Notes: a model not told the origin generated them from the sequence alone. A DNA stretch of 64,000 bases from Streptomyces goshikiensis (GCF_014650555.1 NZ_BMVE01000009.1:124001-188000); one strand, 5' to 3'; shown: positions 41,835-50,699, numbered from the stretch's first letter. Translations and numbers: made by a program.

Positions 41835-42068
41835 ATGACAACAGCAGAGCTCCCCGCATCCTTCTGCAGGACTGCAGGCGAAGGAGGGCAGGGCGGCAGT
41901 ATTCGCTCCGAGAGCCCGGAAGCCCATCCGATCTGCTCCTCCTCGACCTTCGAGGAGTTCCTCCATGCGATGAGCGTGATCCCGTTCGAGTTCGGCAGGC
42001 GGCCGGGCAGGACGGCGCCCTCCGCACCGGCTGTCCCCGAGTGCTTGGGCGGCAGATCCCGTGTATGA
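41835..42068 (+). CDS. Possible small hypothetical protein
   Basis: The 77-residue frame overlaps the start of the DUF2637 gene by 8 bp, which suggests coupling. It has little recognisable structure (SSSTFEEFLHAMSVIPFEF is the only compact segment) and no good ribosome-binding site. Kept at low confidence. Confidence 0.35.
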   Translation: MTTAELPASFCRTAGEGGQGGSIRSESPEAHPICSSSTFEEFLHAMSVIPFEFGRRPGRTAPSAPAVPECLGGRSRV

Positions 42069-42999
42069 GCCGTACGGATACCCGCACTTCCACGACCCCC
42101 ACCCCCAGCCGGAGGCCTCCGCTTTCTGGGCCCCGCCAGAGCAGCTACAGCACGTCTCGCCCGGGCACGTGCTCGGGTCGCCCGACGAGGCGCTTCCGTC
42201 ATGGGATCCGGCAATGGAACTCGCCGGCCTCCTCCAGGAGAGCGCCGTGGCGGAGCAGCCGGGTCAGCCGTGGCAGCCGGAGCCCTTCGCACCGGCCGGA
42301 TTCGAGAACGCCGGTGACACGGTCAGTGCGCTGGGCTTCTTCGCAGGGCTGCAGCACGCCCCTGCCAGGCGTGCGCCCGCACGCCCCTCCCACGGCCACC
42401 GACGGAACCGGTCGAAGTCGCCGGTGATGACCCTGTTGCAGACGGGCAGTCTGTTCACCGCCGCGCTCGTCGCCGTCATCGCCGCCGTGGTGAGCATCCT
42501 CAGCGGGCTGGCCATCTACGACGCCCTGCGCCACAGCGCCGCACCCCACACGCCCCGCGAAGTGGTCGTCTGGTGGCCCCTGTTGATCTACGGCCCCTGG
42601 ACGGTCGCCTCCCTGTCCATCCTCAGATCCGCCCTGCACCGGCGCCGGGCCCTCCATTCCTGGTCCATCGTCCTGCTGTTCTCCACCCTGGCCACGCTCC
42701 TGTGCGTGGCCCAGACACCCAGAACGATCGCTGCCGCCGCCGCGTCCGCCCTTCCCGCCTTCGCGGCCCTGGCCTGCTTCCAGCAGCTGGTCCGCCAGAT
42801 CACCCTCACGCGACCGCCCCGCCAACCCGCCCCACGACACCGGAACCGGGTGCGTTCCGTGGCCGCGCAGCTCAGGCGGACGCCCGCGGCCGGACGTAGC
42901 CAGGACAGCGCCCCGGCGGCCTCCGCCGCCGCGGACGGCCGGGCGGCCCGCTCTCCGTCGCACGGCCACGGCCACAGCCGCGGCCAAAGGCTCGGGTAG
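42061..42999 (+). CDS. DUF2637 domain-containing membrane protein
   Basis: GTG 42061 gives 312 residues. The first 125 are hydrophilic and Pro/Ala-rich. Four membrane helices follow (LFTAALVAVIAAVVSILSGLAIYDAL, VVWWPLLIYGPWTVASLSIL, WSIVLLFSTLATLLCVAQ, AASALPAFAALACFQQL), the DUF2637 core. The tail is basic and rich in His/Arg. DUF2637 genes are typical of actinomycete plasmids and integrative elements, next to replication genes. Confidence 0.75.
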   Translation: MYEPYGYPHFHDPHPQPEASAFWAPPEQLQHVSPGHVLGSPDEALPSWDPAMELAGLLQESAVAEQPGQPWQPEPFAPAGFENAGDTVSALGFFAGLQHAPARRAPARPSHGHRRNRSKSPVMTLLQTGSLFTAALVAVIAAVVSILSGLAIYDALRHSAAPHTPREVVVWWPLLIYGPWTVASLSILRSALHRRRALHSWSIVLLFSTLATLLCVAQTPRTIAAAAASALPAFAALACFQQLVRQITLTRPPRQPAPRHRNRVRSVAAQLRRTPAAGRSQDSAPAASAAADGRAARSPSHGHGHSRGQRLG

Positions 43000-44022
43000 G
43001 GCCCATGAGTGTCGTACGTGCAAGGCAGTGCCACCTGCGCAGGTCCACGCAGCGCACGGAGGGCCGGGGACGCTGTCGTACGGCGACACGGAGGGGGGTC
43101 TCACATCGGGGGCTACCCCAGAGGACGAAGCCGGTAGCAGCCGACGGTAACTCCCTGGTCAACCCGGTCCTTCCCACACGTCAAAGGGGCGCCTGCCCGC
43201 ACCTCTGCAACGAAGATCGAAACCGATAGTCACGGGCCGTGCGAAGAGTCAGCCCGAAGGTCTACGCATCCGAAAGTTCATGCCCGGCAACGGAGAGGGA
43301 TACCCCGCCCGGCCCACCCCGCCCGCCCGGCCCGCGTTCCGCGCGCGGCCGGGAACCGCGCGGCCGGCGGCAGCGGGTGTCGGCGGGACGACCCCACCCG
43401 GATGCCGCCTGGTCCCGACCGGTCCCGACCGGCCCCGGGACGCGCCAGATCCGGACGAGCGCATCATCGTCACCGAGAGCGCTCCCAGGTGCCGGGGGCC
43501 GAGGGGCCCCGCATCCGCGACTCCGCTCTTTCGCGACGCCCCCGCCCCGCGCGACGACGTCGATGACCGCAGGCAGGACAAGGGCGCGGGGGCTCCGCCG
43601 CGCGGTCAACCCGGGCGGGCAGCCTTGCAGGTGATATGTCGTCATAAGCCTCCCCACCAGCGCGTCTTGACATGTATTTTCTGAGCGACAAGAGGGGTAA
43701 CGATGACCGACCCATCGGCCGCAGTGGACCTGCTGCTCGGCACATTCCGTACCGCCTTGATGCCGCCGTAAGCGCGCGGAGCGGTCTCCGTCGCCACAAC
43801 GGAAACCGCTCCCCAGCGATCGACTCGCAGAGCCTTACAAGAACCCGAGTCGAGAGCAGCGAGGTGACCTCGACTGCGGTGATACGCGTGAACCGTGGGT
43901 TCGCGTGGTCACCTACCCCAGGATAGGGAACCTCGTCAGGATAGCCAGCACAGGACATGTTTTGCCCTGCATGTCTGGCTACGTCTCTGCTTTCGGCTCT
44001 CCTGCCAGGGGAGATCCACCAC
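43000..44022. other. 1-kb regulatory region between DUF2637 gene and replication genes
   Basis: No solid gene is seen. A 22-codon frame at 43703-43771 (MTDPSAAVDLLLGTFRTALM...) has GAGGGG 5 bases upstream and may be a leader peptide; TTGACA lies at 43667. Further on, AGGTGACC (43862-43869) and GGTCACCT (43907-43914) enclose GAACC/GGTTC, forming a 53-bp inverted structure. AGCCAG...GACATG and CATGT...CTGGCT (43943-43980) form another. The density of inverted repeats suggests replication control or operator sites. Confidence 0.45.
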
Positions 44023-44244
44023 ATGCGTCACCAGCCGTACCACCGCCGTCGGCTCCCAGCCGATGCGGCTCCGAACCGTCCGCACCGAAGCGGCAGACCG
44101 GCCCTCGGTTTCACACTTGTAGCAGGTGTGACCACCTTCTCGGCCTTCGACACCCCGGCCTCCTGGCCCGCCGGCGCCCCGGCCCCGCCCGCCGGGACCC
44201 CTTCGCGGATTCCCGGCCGCCCCACGGCGGTGCCCGGTGACTGA
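44023..44244 (+). CDS. Small hypothetical protein preceding the replication initiator
   Basis: ATG 44023 with AGGGGAG 9 bases upstream gives 73 residues. It has a basic His/Arg/Pro-rich start (MRHQPYHRRRLPADAAP), a weak hydrophobic segment (ALGFTLVAGVTTFSAF) and a Pro-rich end. It overlaps the next start by 8 bp. No family is recognised. Confidence 0.45.
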   Translation: MRHQPYHRRRLPADAAPNRPHRSGRPALGFTLVAGVTTFSAFDTPASWPAGAPAPPAGTPSRIPGRPTAVPGD

Positions 44245-45343
44245 CGAGTTCGGGAACAGCTGTCTGGAGCGCCCCTGCGAGGCCCCGGAGGAGGTGATCC
44301 TGCGGTGTGAGCTGGTGCGGACGCCGGGATTGCAGCCGGAGGATCTCGGCGTGCTGGCGGAGCTGCTGCTCCGGGACCCTCAGCTCCCCTCGACCATGGA
44401 GGCGATCCGCAAGGACCTCCAGGCGCGGGGCTGGAAGATGGGCAAGGACCGGTACAACGCGATCGCGGGCCGGCTGACCAAGGCCGGCCACCTCGCCCGG
44501 ATCTCCGCGTACGACGAGGTCGCCCAGCGTCCCACCTGGGTCACTCGCGTCTACCGCAACCCGGCCAACAACCAGCAGTACGTCGATCTCGGCATCACCG
44601 CGTCCTCGCAGGTCAGCACCGAACTGCTGGAAACCCGCGATCCGGAGCGGGAGCCCGGACGCGAACCGCTGGAAACCCGCGTTCCGCCTGGTCAGCACCG
44701 AACGGCGGGAAACCCGCGATCCGGAGCCGGATCGCGGGTTTCCCGCGATCTGGAAACCCGCGTTTCGCCTGGGCAGAGCCGGGATGCGGGAAACCCGCGA
44801 TCCGATGCACACCCCCCGCACCCCCCGGGGGAGGAGGATTCCTCCTCCCCCTACCCCCTGACGCGCGCCACGGGGTCGCTGCTGTCACAGCGGGAGGAGG
44901 CGCCGGAGTTCTCCCGCGAGGAGATCCGGTCCGCCGAGGACTTCCTGCAGCAGATGCGGCTGTGGCAGGCAGGGCTGGCGACCGCGCGCAAGAGCGCCCC
45001 GAAGCTGCTGCTCACGATGCGAGCGCAGAGCTGGCCGGCGCTGACGACCATGGACGAATACCAGCGCCGGAAACTGGAGGACGAGATTTTCAAGAACACC
45101 ACAGGCGCTGCCTCGTGGGTGAAGTGCCTGCCCTTGTGGGTGGCGGACCTGCGCCGCTACCGTGCTCCCGGTCCGGCACCGGCCGCCCAGCCGGGGCCGG
45201 CGCCACAGGACCTCGCCGTGCTGCGGGCGGTCTGCCCGGCGTGCGACCAGTACGGCTGGGTCCTGGACGAAGACGACGATGCGCCGATGCGCCGCTGTGC
45301 CCACCCGGGCATCAAGGCCGACACCCTCGAAGAGCTGCAATGA
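44237..45343 (+). CDS. Winged-helix replication-initiator-like protein
   Basis: GTG 44237 gives 368 residues. The N-terminal third is a winged helix (VILRCELVRTPGLQPEDLGVLAELLLRDPQLPSTMEAIRKDLQARGWKMGKDRYNAIAGRLTKAGHLARI) of the replication/HTH type found in phages and islands. A low-complexity middle encoded by iteron repeats follows, then a helical domain and a C-terminal zinc-like CPAC...RRCAH. It overlaps the DnaB-type helicase gene by 4 bp (ATGA). Order and internal repeats resemble phage lambda O. It probably binds its own internal repeats and loads the helicase. Confidence 0.75.
   Translation: MTDEFGNSCLERPCEAPEEVILRCELVRTPGLQPEDLGVLAELLLRDPQLPSTMEAIRKDLQARGWKMGKDRYNAIAGRLTKAGHLARISAYDEVAQRPTWVTRVYRNPANNQQYVDLGITASSQVSTELLETRDPEREPGREPLETRVPPGQHRTAGNPRSGAGSRVSRDLETRVSPGQSRDAGNPRSDAHPPHPPGEEDSSSPYPLTRATGSLLSQREEAPEFSREEIRSAEDFLQQMRLWQAGLATARKSAPKLLLTMRAQSWPALTTMDEYQRRKLEDEIFKNTTGAASWVKCLPLWVADLRRYRAPGPAPAAQPGPAPQDLAVLRAVCPACDQYGWVLDEDDDAPMRRCAHPGIKADTLEELQ
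44629..44803 (+). repeat. Six iteron-like repeats, candidate replication origin inside the initiator gene
   Basis: GGAAACCCGCGATCC or near copies occur at 44629, 44671, 44708, 44752 and 44789 in direct orientation, and at 44729-44743 in inverted orientation. Two copies carry TTCC or TTTC at the end. Start-to-start steps of the direct copies are about 42, 37, 44 and 37 bp. The spacing and position inside a replication gene fit an initiator-binding origin. Confidence 0.7.
44827..44851. repeat. 25-bp perfect palindrome next to the iterons
   Basis: GGGGGAGGAGGA and TCCTCCTCCCCC flank a single central T, 24 bp after the last iteron and still inside the initiator coding sequence. It may be part of the origin or form a hairpin in single-stranded DNA. 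Confidence 0.6.
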
Positions 45344-46722
45344 GCACTCCCGGCGCGGGCATTCCCGCGCAGCAGTCAGACGGAGCCGGAGTCGCGAGCA
45401 CCGAGGCCGAAACGGCCGTGCTCGGTGCGTGCCTGACGGCTACACCTGCCTATGACCCGGTCGCGGCCGCCGCGGCGGTCTTAAGTGACGGCGGTGACTG
45501 GTTCCACCCCCACCACGAGACGATCTGGCGGGCGATCCTGGCTCTGCACGGCCGGAGCAAACCCACCGGAGTGCCGATGGTCGAGGCCGAACTGCGCCGC
45601 AGCGGTGACCTGGAACGGATCGGTGGAGCCGTCCGGCTGTCGGAGATCGCCGCGCAGGCGTGCACCTCCGTCGAGGCGGCGCACTACGCCGAGCTCGTCC
45701 ACGGCTACGCCCACCTGCGCCGCTACCAGCAGGCCCTGGTACGCGGCATGCAGACGGCCCGTCAAGCCGGGCCCGCCGCCGTCACGGACGCGATCGCCGC
45801 GCACCAGGCCGAGCTGGAGCACCTCGCCGCCGACCAGAGCGGCGACGACGGGCTCTTCGAACGGTTCGGCGACGGCCTCCAGCAGCACCTGGAAAGCCTG
45901 GAGACCACGGCCGAGGCGGCCGCCGTCACCGGACTCACCGACCTCGACCAGGCCCTCAGGATGCGCCCGGGGAACGTCGTCGTGGTGGCAGGGCGCCCGG
46001 CCATGGGCAAATCGGCGATAACGCTGGGGGTCGCGCTGGCCAACGCCCATTCGGGCAGGACCACCATCGTGCACAGCCTCGAAATGGGCCGCAGCGAGGT
46101 CACCAACCGGGTGCTCTCCAGCCGGGCCCGCGTCAGCCTGCACCAGCTCATGGAGGGCGGGCCGGCCGTCACCGACGACGACTGGAGACGCATCGCCCCG
46201 CGCCTGCCCGACCTCTCGGCGCTGCCGCTGTGGATGGACTACACCCCCCGCGTCACCCCGGGTCTGGTCCGCACCCGCATCAAGTCCCTGATCCGGCAGA
46301 CAGGTCAAGTGCCCCTGGTCGTCGTCGACTACGTCCAGCTCATGTACACCGACCAGCGCACCACCCGGCAGAGCGCCTACGAGCGCGTCAGCGAAGTCAG
46401 CCGCGAATTGAAGATCATCGCCGAGGAGACCGGCGCGGTCATCATCTGCTGCGCCCAGCTCAACCGCGGCCCCGAACACCGGGACGGCAAGAAGCCGCAG
46501 GTGTCCGACCTGCGTGACTCCGGGCAGCTGGAGCAGGATGCGAGCGGCATCATCCTGCTGCACCGGGAGGACGCGTACGACCCGGACAGTCCCCGCGCGG
46601 GGGAGAGCGATCTCATCCTCGCCAAGAACCGCAACGGCCCCACCTGTTCGATCACCGTCGCGCACCAGTTCCACTACTCCCGCCTGCGGGACATGAACCG
46701 CGGCAACGAACTGGACGTGTAG
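45340..46722 (+). CDS. DnaB-family replicative helicase (island/phage type)
   Basis: The 460-residue protein has the DnaB N-terminal helical domain (AETAVLGACLTATPAYDPV) and a RecA-like C-terminal domain with Walker A GRPAMGKS (218-225), PLVVVDYVQLM (Walker B region), VIICCAQLNRGPEHR and SDLRDSGQLEQDASGIILLHRED. The host dnaB normally sits in another gene context, so this is a second, element-borne helicase. It overlaps the initiator gene by 4 bp. Confidence 0.88.
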   Translation: MSTPGAGIPAQQSDGAGVASTEAETAVLGACLTATPAYDPVAAAAAVLSDGGDWFHPHHETIWRAILALHGRSKPTGVPMVEAELRRSGDLERIGGAVRLSEIAAQACTSVEAAHYAELVHGYAHLRRYQQALVRGMQTARQAGPAAVTDAIAAHQAELEHLAADQSGDDGLFERFGDGLQQHLESLETTAEAAAVTGLTDLDQALRMRPGNVVVVAGRPAMGKSAITLGVALANAHSGRTTIVHSLEMGRSEVTNRVLSSRARVSLHQLMEGGPAVTDDDWRRIAPRLPDLSALPLWMDYTPRVTPGLVRTRIKSLIRQTGQVPLVVVDYVQLMYTDQRTTRQSAYERVSEVSRELKIIAEETGAVIICCAQLNRGPEHRDGKKPQVSDLRDSGQLEQDASGIILLHREDAYDPDSPRAGESDLILAKNRNGPTCSITVAHQFHYSRLRDMNRGNELDV

Positions 46723-46823
46723 GTCCTCAGCCTGGTCCCGGGCCGGATGCGTGGGTGCTGCCCGGCGACCTACACGCGTAGAACGAAAGCCGTGCCGGTG
46801 ATCTCCCTTGCTCGTCCCGGGAT

Positions 46824-47126
46824 CTACAGCGCGAAGTCGCTGAGGCTGGTCCAGCTGACCGGGTTGTGCCAGAGACCGGCCTTCGCGGCGGCCCAGTCCA
46901 TGTGCCATCCGGGCCTGAGCCCGCGTGCTCCCCAGCTGTCCGGCTGCTTGTCGGGGATCTCTCGTCCAGCCGTGTGCGCGGCGAGCGCGGCCTCGTACAC
47001 CTCGTACGCACGGCGCAGGGCCGCGGCCGGGGAGTCGGCGACGCCGGTGAAGACGTGCAGACCTCGCCGGGCCGGGTCGGTGGTGTTGTGTATGGGGACA
47101 TCGACCACATAGATGCGCGGGTGCAT
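46824..47126 (-). CDS. Hypothetical protein
   Basis: ATG 47126 with GAGAGGAG upstream gives 100 residues: a beta strand start (RIYVVDVPIHNTTDPARRGLHVFTGVADS), a helix (AAALRRAYEVYEAALAAHTAG) and an aromatic end (LRPGWHMDWAAAKAGLWHNPVSWTSL). No family is recognised. Convergent with the helicase gene, closing the replication module. Confidence 0.55.
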   Translation of the reverse strand: MHPRIYVVDVPIHNTTDPARRGLHVFTGVADSPAAALRRAYEVYEAALAAHTAGREIPDKQPDSWGARGLRPGWHMDWAAAKAGLWHNPVSWTSLSDFAL

Positions 47127-47481
47127 GACGTCCAGCTCCTCTCGTGATGTCGGGTGAGGCCAGGTCGGAACTCCAGGTGGATCGTGATCCGGCGCCGGAG
47201 ACACCGGCGCTGGTGTGGAAGGTGCCGCGGTGTGCGACCGGGCCGGCCGTTGTCGGCGGCGCTCCGACGGACGTGGTCGTGACGGCGGTCAACGGGCGCC
47301 TCGCGCTCATTGCGCAAAAGGCTCCCGGCTCCGCTGCGAACCGGTCGGGGAGTTGCTCCGGATCCGCCTCATGGGTGGAGGCGGGGAACCACCGCGTCTT
47401 CGGAAGGCGGTGGCCGGTCCGGCTGCTCGTGTGCTCTCGGCGGCGGCGGCCGACCCCTGGCCGAAGCGAGAGGGTTGGCAG

Positions 47482-47525
47482 CCGTGGCCCGGAGAGGATG
47501 GACGGCCCACCGGTTGGATACCACC
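47482..47525 (-). repeat. Dispersed repeat copy A (minus orientation)
   Basis: On the minus strand it reads GTATCCAACCGGTGGGCCGT then CCATCCTCTCCGGGCC. It matches copies at 47871 (partial), 57390 and 57711. It shares an upstream ATGCCAA block with the 57390 copy. Confidence 0.55.
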
Positions 47526-47870
47526 CGTTATCCAGCGATTGGCATATGACCGCAACAGCGGACAAAGGACTACCACTCGGATGGCGTAGTCCGGCGAGAT
47601 GTACTGATTCTTCGTACGGCATATGCCAATGGCGCGTCCGCGACTATCGTGTCTCCCGCCGGGTCGCGCATGACGTCACGCCCGCGCGTGGCGAACGGCG
47701 CGCGAACGGGGCGCGAAAGGTGGCGCAGCCGGCTCTGCGCGTGTAACAGGGGTTCCTGTAGTTGAGCCTGCGGCGTGCGGGGCTTGCCGGTGCACCCGAT
47801 CGGGTGATGTGGGGGAGTCGCCCCTAGAGATGCCGACCGGCTTGGGTGCTTACTGATGCACGAACCGGCG

Positions 47871-47895
47871 GGTCGCCCATCCCATCTCCGGGAAC
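47871..47895 (+). repeat. Dispersed repeat copy D (partial)
   Basis: GAACCGGCGGGTCGCCCATC followed by CCATCTCCGGG is a diverged, plus-orientated copy of the same repeat. Confidence 0.45.
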
Positions 47896-48051
47896 CTCCT
47901 TGCGACCCGTTCCGTTCGTCATTCCCGGCAGGTGAAGTGCCTGACGATCAGGGCGCGTTCGAGTTCCCAGCAGCTTCTGGACAGAGCGGGGATCCGCTCC
48001 CGTCGGCCGCCCTTGAAATCAGGCCCGTTCATCACCTCCAGGGAGTTCATC

Positions 48052-48456
48052 ATGAACCGTTCCCGCCTTGCCGCGGCTACCGTAACCGCCGCCATGGCGG
48101 CGGCCGCCGCTGTGGGCTTCGCCCCGCTCGCCGTGGCGGCTCCCGCCATGGCCCCCTCGGCATGCGTCACCGACCTGCAGGCCGCCCAGACCTCCAACAA
48201 CGCGGCGATCGCCGCCGACCAGGTCAACAACACGGCGGCGGCCCGCACCGCCAACCTGTCCACCGCCACCTCGCTCGTCGCGGCGATCGGTGACTGCGCG
48301 GGGCAGGTGCCGGCGGTGGGCGCCAACGTCCTCACGGCCTCCGCGAGCAACGCGGTCGCGCTCGTGTACAACCTGCTGGGCGCCTCGGCCTCGGCCCTGA
48401 GCGCCGAGCAGGCGACCGCGTCGTCGATCACCCAGGCGCTGGCCGTCGCGACCTGA
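48052..48456 (+). CDS. Small secreted protein
   Basis: The 134-residue protein has a signal peptide (1-31, ending in AVAAPA). The mature region is Ala/Asn/Thr-rich with helical character (AAQTSNNAAIAADQVNNTAAARTANLSTA) and two cysteines that likely bridge. No family is recognised. It resembles abundant small secreted Streptomyces proteins. ATG 48052 follows CAGGGAG. Confidence 0.65.
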   Translation: MNRSRLAAATVTAAMAAAAAVGFAPLAVAAPAMAPSACVTDLQAAQTSNNAAIAADQVNNTAAARTANLSTATSLVAAIGDCAGQVPAVGANVLTASASNAVALVYNLLGASASALSAEQATASSITQALAVAT

Positions 48457-48504
48457 CGGTCCGCGGGAAGGCACCCCCGAGCGGGGTCGCCTGCCCTTCC
48501 ACCC

Positions 48505-48534
48505 CCGGCGACGGCCGGACTCGGCCGTCGCCGG
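48505..48534 (+). terminator. Hairpin terminator
   Basis: 13-bp perfect arms CCGGCGACGGCCG / CGGCCGTCGCCGG with a GACT loop lie 48 bp after the small secreted protein gene. Confidence 0.75.
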
Positions 48535-49052
48535 ACCACCGCGCCCCCCTTGCGGGCGGTGCGCAGGCCGCCACCCGTCTTCTCCGCGTAGCCGGCGGCG
48601 GGTGGCGAGCCCGGGCGGCGGAAGGCCGGCCCGGGCCCACGTGACGAGAGGCCGCTCGTGCCGGCGGAGGCGCCGGGGCCACCTGGCCCGGCCCGGCAGG
48701 CGACCGGTGCGCACACCGGCGCCGCCCTTCACCCTCCATTCATGGGGCGCGGTCCGCAGGCGTAGTGTCAGGAAATTCGGCCTCCGTATCGAGTCATGGC
48801 TCCTTTCCACACATGACGAGGTCACTATGCTGCTGGTTTCCCAATTTCTGCGGTCCCTCTGCCGGACCTGTCTCCTGATCTCCCGGTGCCTGATTCCCAG
48901 GTACGACTCCTTCCGACCTGATGAAGGAGCCGAAGTCCCCGCCAGCCGGCGGAAAACGCGGAACGCCCCGTGAAAGCGAGACCCGACGACAGCGGAGGTC
49001 GGGGCGGTAGCGCATTTCGCTCCGGACCGCCACCTCGACACAGGAGCTGGAC
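48535..49052. other. AT-richer promoter region of the polyketide locus
   Basis: From about 48770 the sequence drops in GC and holds no clear gene. A 48-codon frame at 48827-48973 (MLLVSQFLRSLCRTCLLISR...) is possible but poorly supported. The composition suggests a promoter region of a transferred cluster. Confidence 0.4.
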
Positions 49053-49259
49053 ATGTCGGAATTGATAAGCGTGATGCTTGCCGGAGGACCGGACTGGGCT
49101 CCCGTCGTCTGGAGCGTGAAGTCCGTGGAAGGCGAGCCGAAGGTCAAAATCCTGTGCGGGAATGCCTACGAGCATTTCGAGTTCTCGGGCTTCCACCTCG
49201 TCGAAGGTGAGCAGAGGCCGGTATACCGCTGGTCCTGCCGTACCTACGTGGCCGAATAG
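49053..49259 (+). CDS. DUF5988-family small protein
   Basis: The 68-residue protein has the DUF5988-like pattern: VMLAGGPDWAP at the start, KILCGNAYEHFEFSG in the middle and YRWSCRTYVAE at the end. CAGGAG precedes the ATG. Genes of this kind sit next to ketosynthase or PKS genes in actinobacterial clusters. A biochemical role is not known to me. It is the first gene of the polyketide locus. Confidence 0.7.
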   Translation: MSELISVMLAGGPDWAPVVWSVKSVEGEPKVKILCGNAYEHFEFSGFHLVEGEQRPVYRWSCRTYVAE

Positions 49260-49350
49260 GCCGGTGCGCCGGTCCGGCAGATCAAAGGGCCGCGCTGCGG
49301 CACGGTGACCCATCATAGCCGCCCTTGGCTGATCCTGAAGGGGAATCTCG

Positions 49351-49386
49351 ATGAAGAATCCATTGTCGCCTGAAGGTGACTCGTGA
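49351..49386 (+). CDS. 11-residue leader peptide coupled to the ketosynthase start
   Basis: ATG 49351 after GGGGAATCTCG encodes MKNPLSPEGDS and stops at TGA 49384-49386, which overlaps the GTG start of the ketosynthase (49383). The overlap would let a terminating ribosome restart on the ketosynthase. Confidence 0.4.
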   Translation: MKNPLSPEGDS

Positions 49387-50699
49387 CCAGGCGGGCCGGG
49401 GGACGGGGGCGAGACGCCGTGGTCACCGGAATCGGACTGTGCCTCCCCGGCATCGATTCCCCGGTCTTCACGGCAGACGAACTCTGGCAGGTGGCCAGCA
49501 ACGGAATGTCATGCCTCGTCAAAAAGGGCGTGTACTACGGCAGCGTGAACCTGTCGAAGGGATCGTTCGAGGAGAGAGTGGTCGGCATCCCCGACTTCTT
49601 CTCCCGCCACTACACGGACGCCCACCGATTCGGGCTGGTATCCCTCGCACAGGCGTGTGCGGACGCGGGCCTCGATGTGCACCGCGATCTCCAGGAAGCC
49701 GCCGTCCTCGTCGGCCGCGGGGGTGTGGACGCCAACATCGACAGCTACCTCGCCGTCCTCAGAGCCGACCCCGCGACGCTCCCCGTCGCCGAGGCGATGG
49801 AGATGTTCGTCGCGGCGGAGCAGTCCGTCACCCCCTCGGACGTGGCCCTGGTCCAGGGCGCGCTCACACGGTCCAAGGGCCCCAACTTCACCGTATCGTG
49901 CGGCTGTGCGTCCTCCGCCCTCCAGATCGGCAACGCCCAGCGCATGATCGCCGCCGGTGAGGCCGACATCGCCGTGGTGACCGGGGTGGACGTCTTCAGC
50001 GTCCCCCTCATCCACAACATCCAGCGTCTGCTGAGCGGGGCCCAGCAGACGTACGACGCCATGCGGTCCCAGGACATGCCCGCCCTCCTGCCGTCATTCG
50101 AGTCCCTGATGCGCCCGTACGACCGGCGTGCCGACTGCATCAACCACGGCGAAGGGTCCGCGACCATCGTCATCGAGAGCCGCCAGCACGCCTTCGCACG
50201 GGGCGGCCGCGTCTACGGCCAGGTCCTCTCGCAGGCCACCACCCGGGACGGGCTCGCCAATCCGCTGGCTTGCGACGACACCGGACAGGCGCTGGTGTCG
50301 GCGGTGCGGCGGTGCCTCGGCGACACCTGGGACATCGACCAGGTGCCCTACGTCCACGGTGGCAGCGACGGCAACGTGGTGGTCACGACGTTCGAGGCCA
50401 ACGCGATCAGGGAGCTGTACGGCCCGGCGTCACGCGAGCTGCTGATGTCCTCCCAGGAGGGCTGCTTCGGTCACAACGGCGCACCCGCGGGCTGCCTCGG
50501 AGTGGCCCTGACCCTGCTGATGATGAACCACGGTCAGGTGTGTCCCACGGCCAACTGCGAGGAGCCCGCGGACAACCTCACCTTCGACCCGGTTCCCGGG
50601 ACGGCCACGCGGCCCCTCGACTTCGACTACGCCTTCACCTTCAACTACCAGGTGGGAGGGCTGAAGAGCGCCATCCTGCTGGGGAGTCCCGAGGTCTGA
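49383..50699 (+). CDS. Stand-alone beta-ketoacyl synthase
   Basis: The 438-residue thiolase-fold enzyme has C175 in the nucleophile site (SCGCASSALQ), H in YVHGGSDGN in place of HGTGT, and the third catalytic region GCFGHNGAPAG with H but without the KxNxGH lysine. It lacks AT or ACP. It may act as a starter-unit, elongating or condensation partner of the large synthase, or in product release. It is coupled to a leader peptide and precedes the PKS by 272 bp. Confidence 0.85.
   Translation: MTRRAGGRGRDAVVTGIGLCLPGIDSPVFTADELWQVASNGMSCLVKKGVYYGSVNLSKGSFEERVVGIPDFFSRHYTDAHRFGLVSLAQACADAGLDVHRDLQEAAVLVGRGGVDANIDSYLAVLRADPATLPVAEAMEMFVAAEQSVTPSDVALVQGALTRSKGPNFTVSCGCASSALQIGNAQRMIAAGEADIAVVTGVDVFSVPLIHNIQRLLSGAQQTYDAMRSQDMPALLPSFESLMRPYDRRADCINHGEGSATIVIESRQHAFARGGRVYGQVLSQATTRDGLANPLACDDTGQALVSAVRRCLGDTWDIDQVPYVHGGSDGNVVVTTFEANAIRELYGPASRELLMSSQEGCFGHNGAPAGCLGVALTLLMMNHGQVCPTANCEEPADNLTFDPVPGTATRPLDFDYAFTFNYQVGGLKSAILLGSPEV

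Larger units (their letters stand above)
47127..48051. other. 925-bp intergenic region with dispersed repeats, no solid gene
   Basis: A frame from about 47144 looks coding for its first 60 codons only and then degenerates. The region contains one minus-orientated and one plus-orientated copy of the AACCGGTGGGC repeat (see repeat entries). It also has an 11-bp inverted repeat ATTGGCATATG / CATATGCCAAT (47538-47548, 47620-47630). Base composition is mixed. It may be the edge of the replication element. Confidence 0.4.

Noticed and set aside
42872..43184. Long minus-strand reading frames over the DUF2637 gene
   Set aside because: They are shadows of the plus-strand coding sequence, with proline/arginine-rich composition and no ribosome-binding sites.
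43262..43642. Minus-strand frame starting MTTYHLQGCPPGLTARRSPR
   Set aside because: The ribosome-binding site is only 3 bases from the ATG, the second half is Arg/Gly/Pro-rich without structure, and no family is recognised.
43000..44236. tRNA or tmRNA gene in the structured region
   Set aside because: No cloverleaf with a TTCGA-type T-loop and acceptor pairing could be drawn.
47144..47746. 200-codon plus frame in the gene-free region
   Set aside because: Only the first 60 codons look coding. The rest runs over dispersed repeats and shows no protein-like pattern.
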